Assembly: GCF_020829685.1 (NCBI RefSeq)
Contig: NZ_JAIVFR010000468.1
Coordinates: forward strand, 1 to 5,694
Origin: Nostoc sp. CHAB 5715
GTDB taxonomy: Bacteria; Cyanobacteriota; Cyanobacteriia; Cyanobacteriales; Nostocaceae
DNA: 5,694 nt
Direction of reading: 5' to 3'
Under the pieces are notes generated by a model. That model saw only the letters and a program-made list of their open reading frames with translations, made no database searches and had not been told where the DNA came from. Of the stretch, positions 4,906 to 5,694 are shown piece by piece (the stretch's first letter is position 1; every line of letters starts with the position of its first letter). A program made the position numbers and the translations under genes.

Positions 4906-5559
4906 TTACCGTTGAACACGCAAGAACCTGTAAATTTCAAAGAGATAAGTTTCCCAAGTTCTGGTTGTCAATTGCAGCGTTTCTGCATTCGGTACAAAGT
5001 CTTCGAGTCGTAAACCGCGTGTGCGAATATCTTGAGGATTTCCTTGTAATAGGTAGGGAGGCACTCTCAAATTATAAGAAAGAATGCGATCGCCCGTCAC
5101 ATCTGAGATATTTGCTGTGGTGGTTGGTTGCCCTAATGCCACCAGTGTCCCAGATGTTGGTGCAGCAGTTGCTACATAGGTTTCACCTGTCATTGCTAAA
5201 GGTGCCCTATAAAGTAAATAGGCGACTGCTGGTGTACTTGCTAACAGCAAAATCGTCAGTGCCCAACCGACCAAGTATCCTCCTGGTTTGTCTATCCCGC
5301 CTCCTTTGATTCTCTGAGCGGCAAAAATCATCATTAAAATAGAGGCTCCTAGAGGCTTGAGTGGAAAAGACAGCATCCTCGACAATGACGCTACAGCTGG
5401 TTCATTGGGGTTAACAAAAGATAGGGCTATGATTACCAAGATAACGACTAAGATCAATCGCCCGACAAAACTTCCAGACGGATAAAATCGCTGGAACAGA
5501 GAATATACGATAGTGCCAATCAGCAGCCACAGCAGTACTCGGGTTAACAATAGAAACAT
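4906..5559 (-). CDS. YdcF/DUF218-like membrane protein, apparently missing its core domain
   Basis: This 217-residue protein has four hydrophobic segments (about 5-22, 33-49, 63-81, 96-117) with NPNEPAV and SFPLKPLG between them, the layout of the membrane N-terminus of cyanobacterial YdcF-family proteins. After helix 4, LVALGQPTTTAN (139-150) resembles the first strand of the DUF218 fold (usually VVLGG/Q), and TGDRIL (155-160) its next helix. The sequence then passes straight to DFVPNAETLQLTTRTWETYLFEIYRFLR (187-214), which resembles the extreme C-terminus of such proteins. The family is usually about 330-400 residues, so the middle of the fold, including its conserved acidic and histidine-containing motifs, seems absent. 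The family's role is poorly known (envelope-related in enterobacteria). No frameshifted remainder is visible. The ATG has no clear Shine-Dalgarno sequence. Family assignment is from memory; an unrelated small membrane protein is possible. Confidence 0.7.
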   Translation of the reverse strand: MFLLLTRVLLWLLIGTIVYSLFQRFYPSGSFVGRLILVVILVIIALSFVNPNEPAVASLSRMLSFPLKPLGASILMMIFAAQRIKGGGIDKPGGYLVGWALTILLLASTPAVAYLLYRAPLAMTGETYVATAAPTSGTLVALGQPTTTANISDVTGDRILSYNLRVPPYLLQGNPQDIRTRGLRLEDFVPNAETLQLTTRTWETYLFEIYRFLRVQR

Positions 5560-5588
5560 AGATTAACTCTCAAATTTTCTGGTGCAGT

Positions 5589-5682
5589 GAGCCAATGTGG
5601 TGGGAAGACAGTCCGCTTTGGTTGGGATTTCCACGCCATTTCTCTTGTTCAGAGAAGAAGTGGCTCCCCAAGAGGAACTGTC
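5589..5682. repeat. Structured repeat-like sequence upstream of the YdcF-like gene
   Basis: This stretch contains a hairpin at 5635-5664 (GCCATTTC pairing with GAAGTGGC, one wobble), plus outer complementary segments GACAGT (5607-5612) with ACTGTC (5677-5682), and GAGCCA (5589-5594) as an alternative partner of TGGCTC (5661-5666). On the minus strand it would be the leader of the 4906-5559 gene. It may be a dispersed cyanobacterial repeat or a structured leader; I cannot decide. Two minus-strand frames are open here (about 40 codons), neither resembling a known protein. Confidence 0.35.
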
Positions 5683-5694
5683 GTGCATGGTTTC

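Noticed and set aside
4821..5309. 162-codon + strand open frame
   Set aside because: It lies almost wholly antisense to the 4906-5559 gene, whose translation shows clear membrane helices and family motifs. The + strand product has no recognisable domain.

Overview
The window looks like chromosomal DNA from a filamentous, Nostoc/Anabaena-type cyanobacterium. The evidence is five copies of the HIP1 octamer GCGATCGC (1120, 2370, 3288, 3995, 5086), a heptanucleotide tandem repeat (AGTCAAA x4), runs of TAACTCC-type short repeats, dispersed GTAGAGACGCG palindromes, and proteins of cyanobacterial type. The genus is my inference from these signs, not from any search.

Layout. Bases 1-68 are the tail of a + strand gene, possibly a C-terminal processing protease. 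A repeat-rich gap (69-225) runs up to the start codon of a complete + strand acetoacetate decarboxylase-family gene (226-861). Bases 862-1396 hold no convincing gene but contain two small non-autonomous inverted-repeat elements (1001-1102 and 1234-1383). Each carries the same type of GTAGAGACGCG palindrome that also sits at 86-113. The rest is on the minus strand. An ethylene-receptor-like histidine kinase (1397-2701) lies 87 bp downstream of an ABC exporter half-transporter gene (2789-4540). The exporter gene is interrupted by an in-frame TGA exactly in the Walker A motif. A second repeat-dense gap (4541-4905) separates it from a shortened YdcF/DUF218-like membrane protein gene (4906-5559). 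The last 135 bases are structured, repeat-like DNA.

How it fits together. I see no single pathway linking these genes. The kinase has the ethylene/copper-binding membrane domain joined directly to a kinase core and has no response regulator nearby. The exporter subunit has the non-catalytic Walker B (Asp in place of Glu) expected of the degenerate half of a heterodimeric exporter, and its partner is not in the window. The strongest anomaly is the cluster of apparent G-to-T changes that wipes out all three Walker A glycines and creates the stop, while the rest of the 583-codon frame is intact. I found no convincing new defence or mobile system. The unusual content is this lesion, the modular palindrome-carrying elements, a repeat inside the kinase coding region, and the apparent core deletion in the YdcF-like gene.
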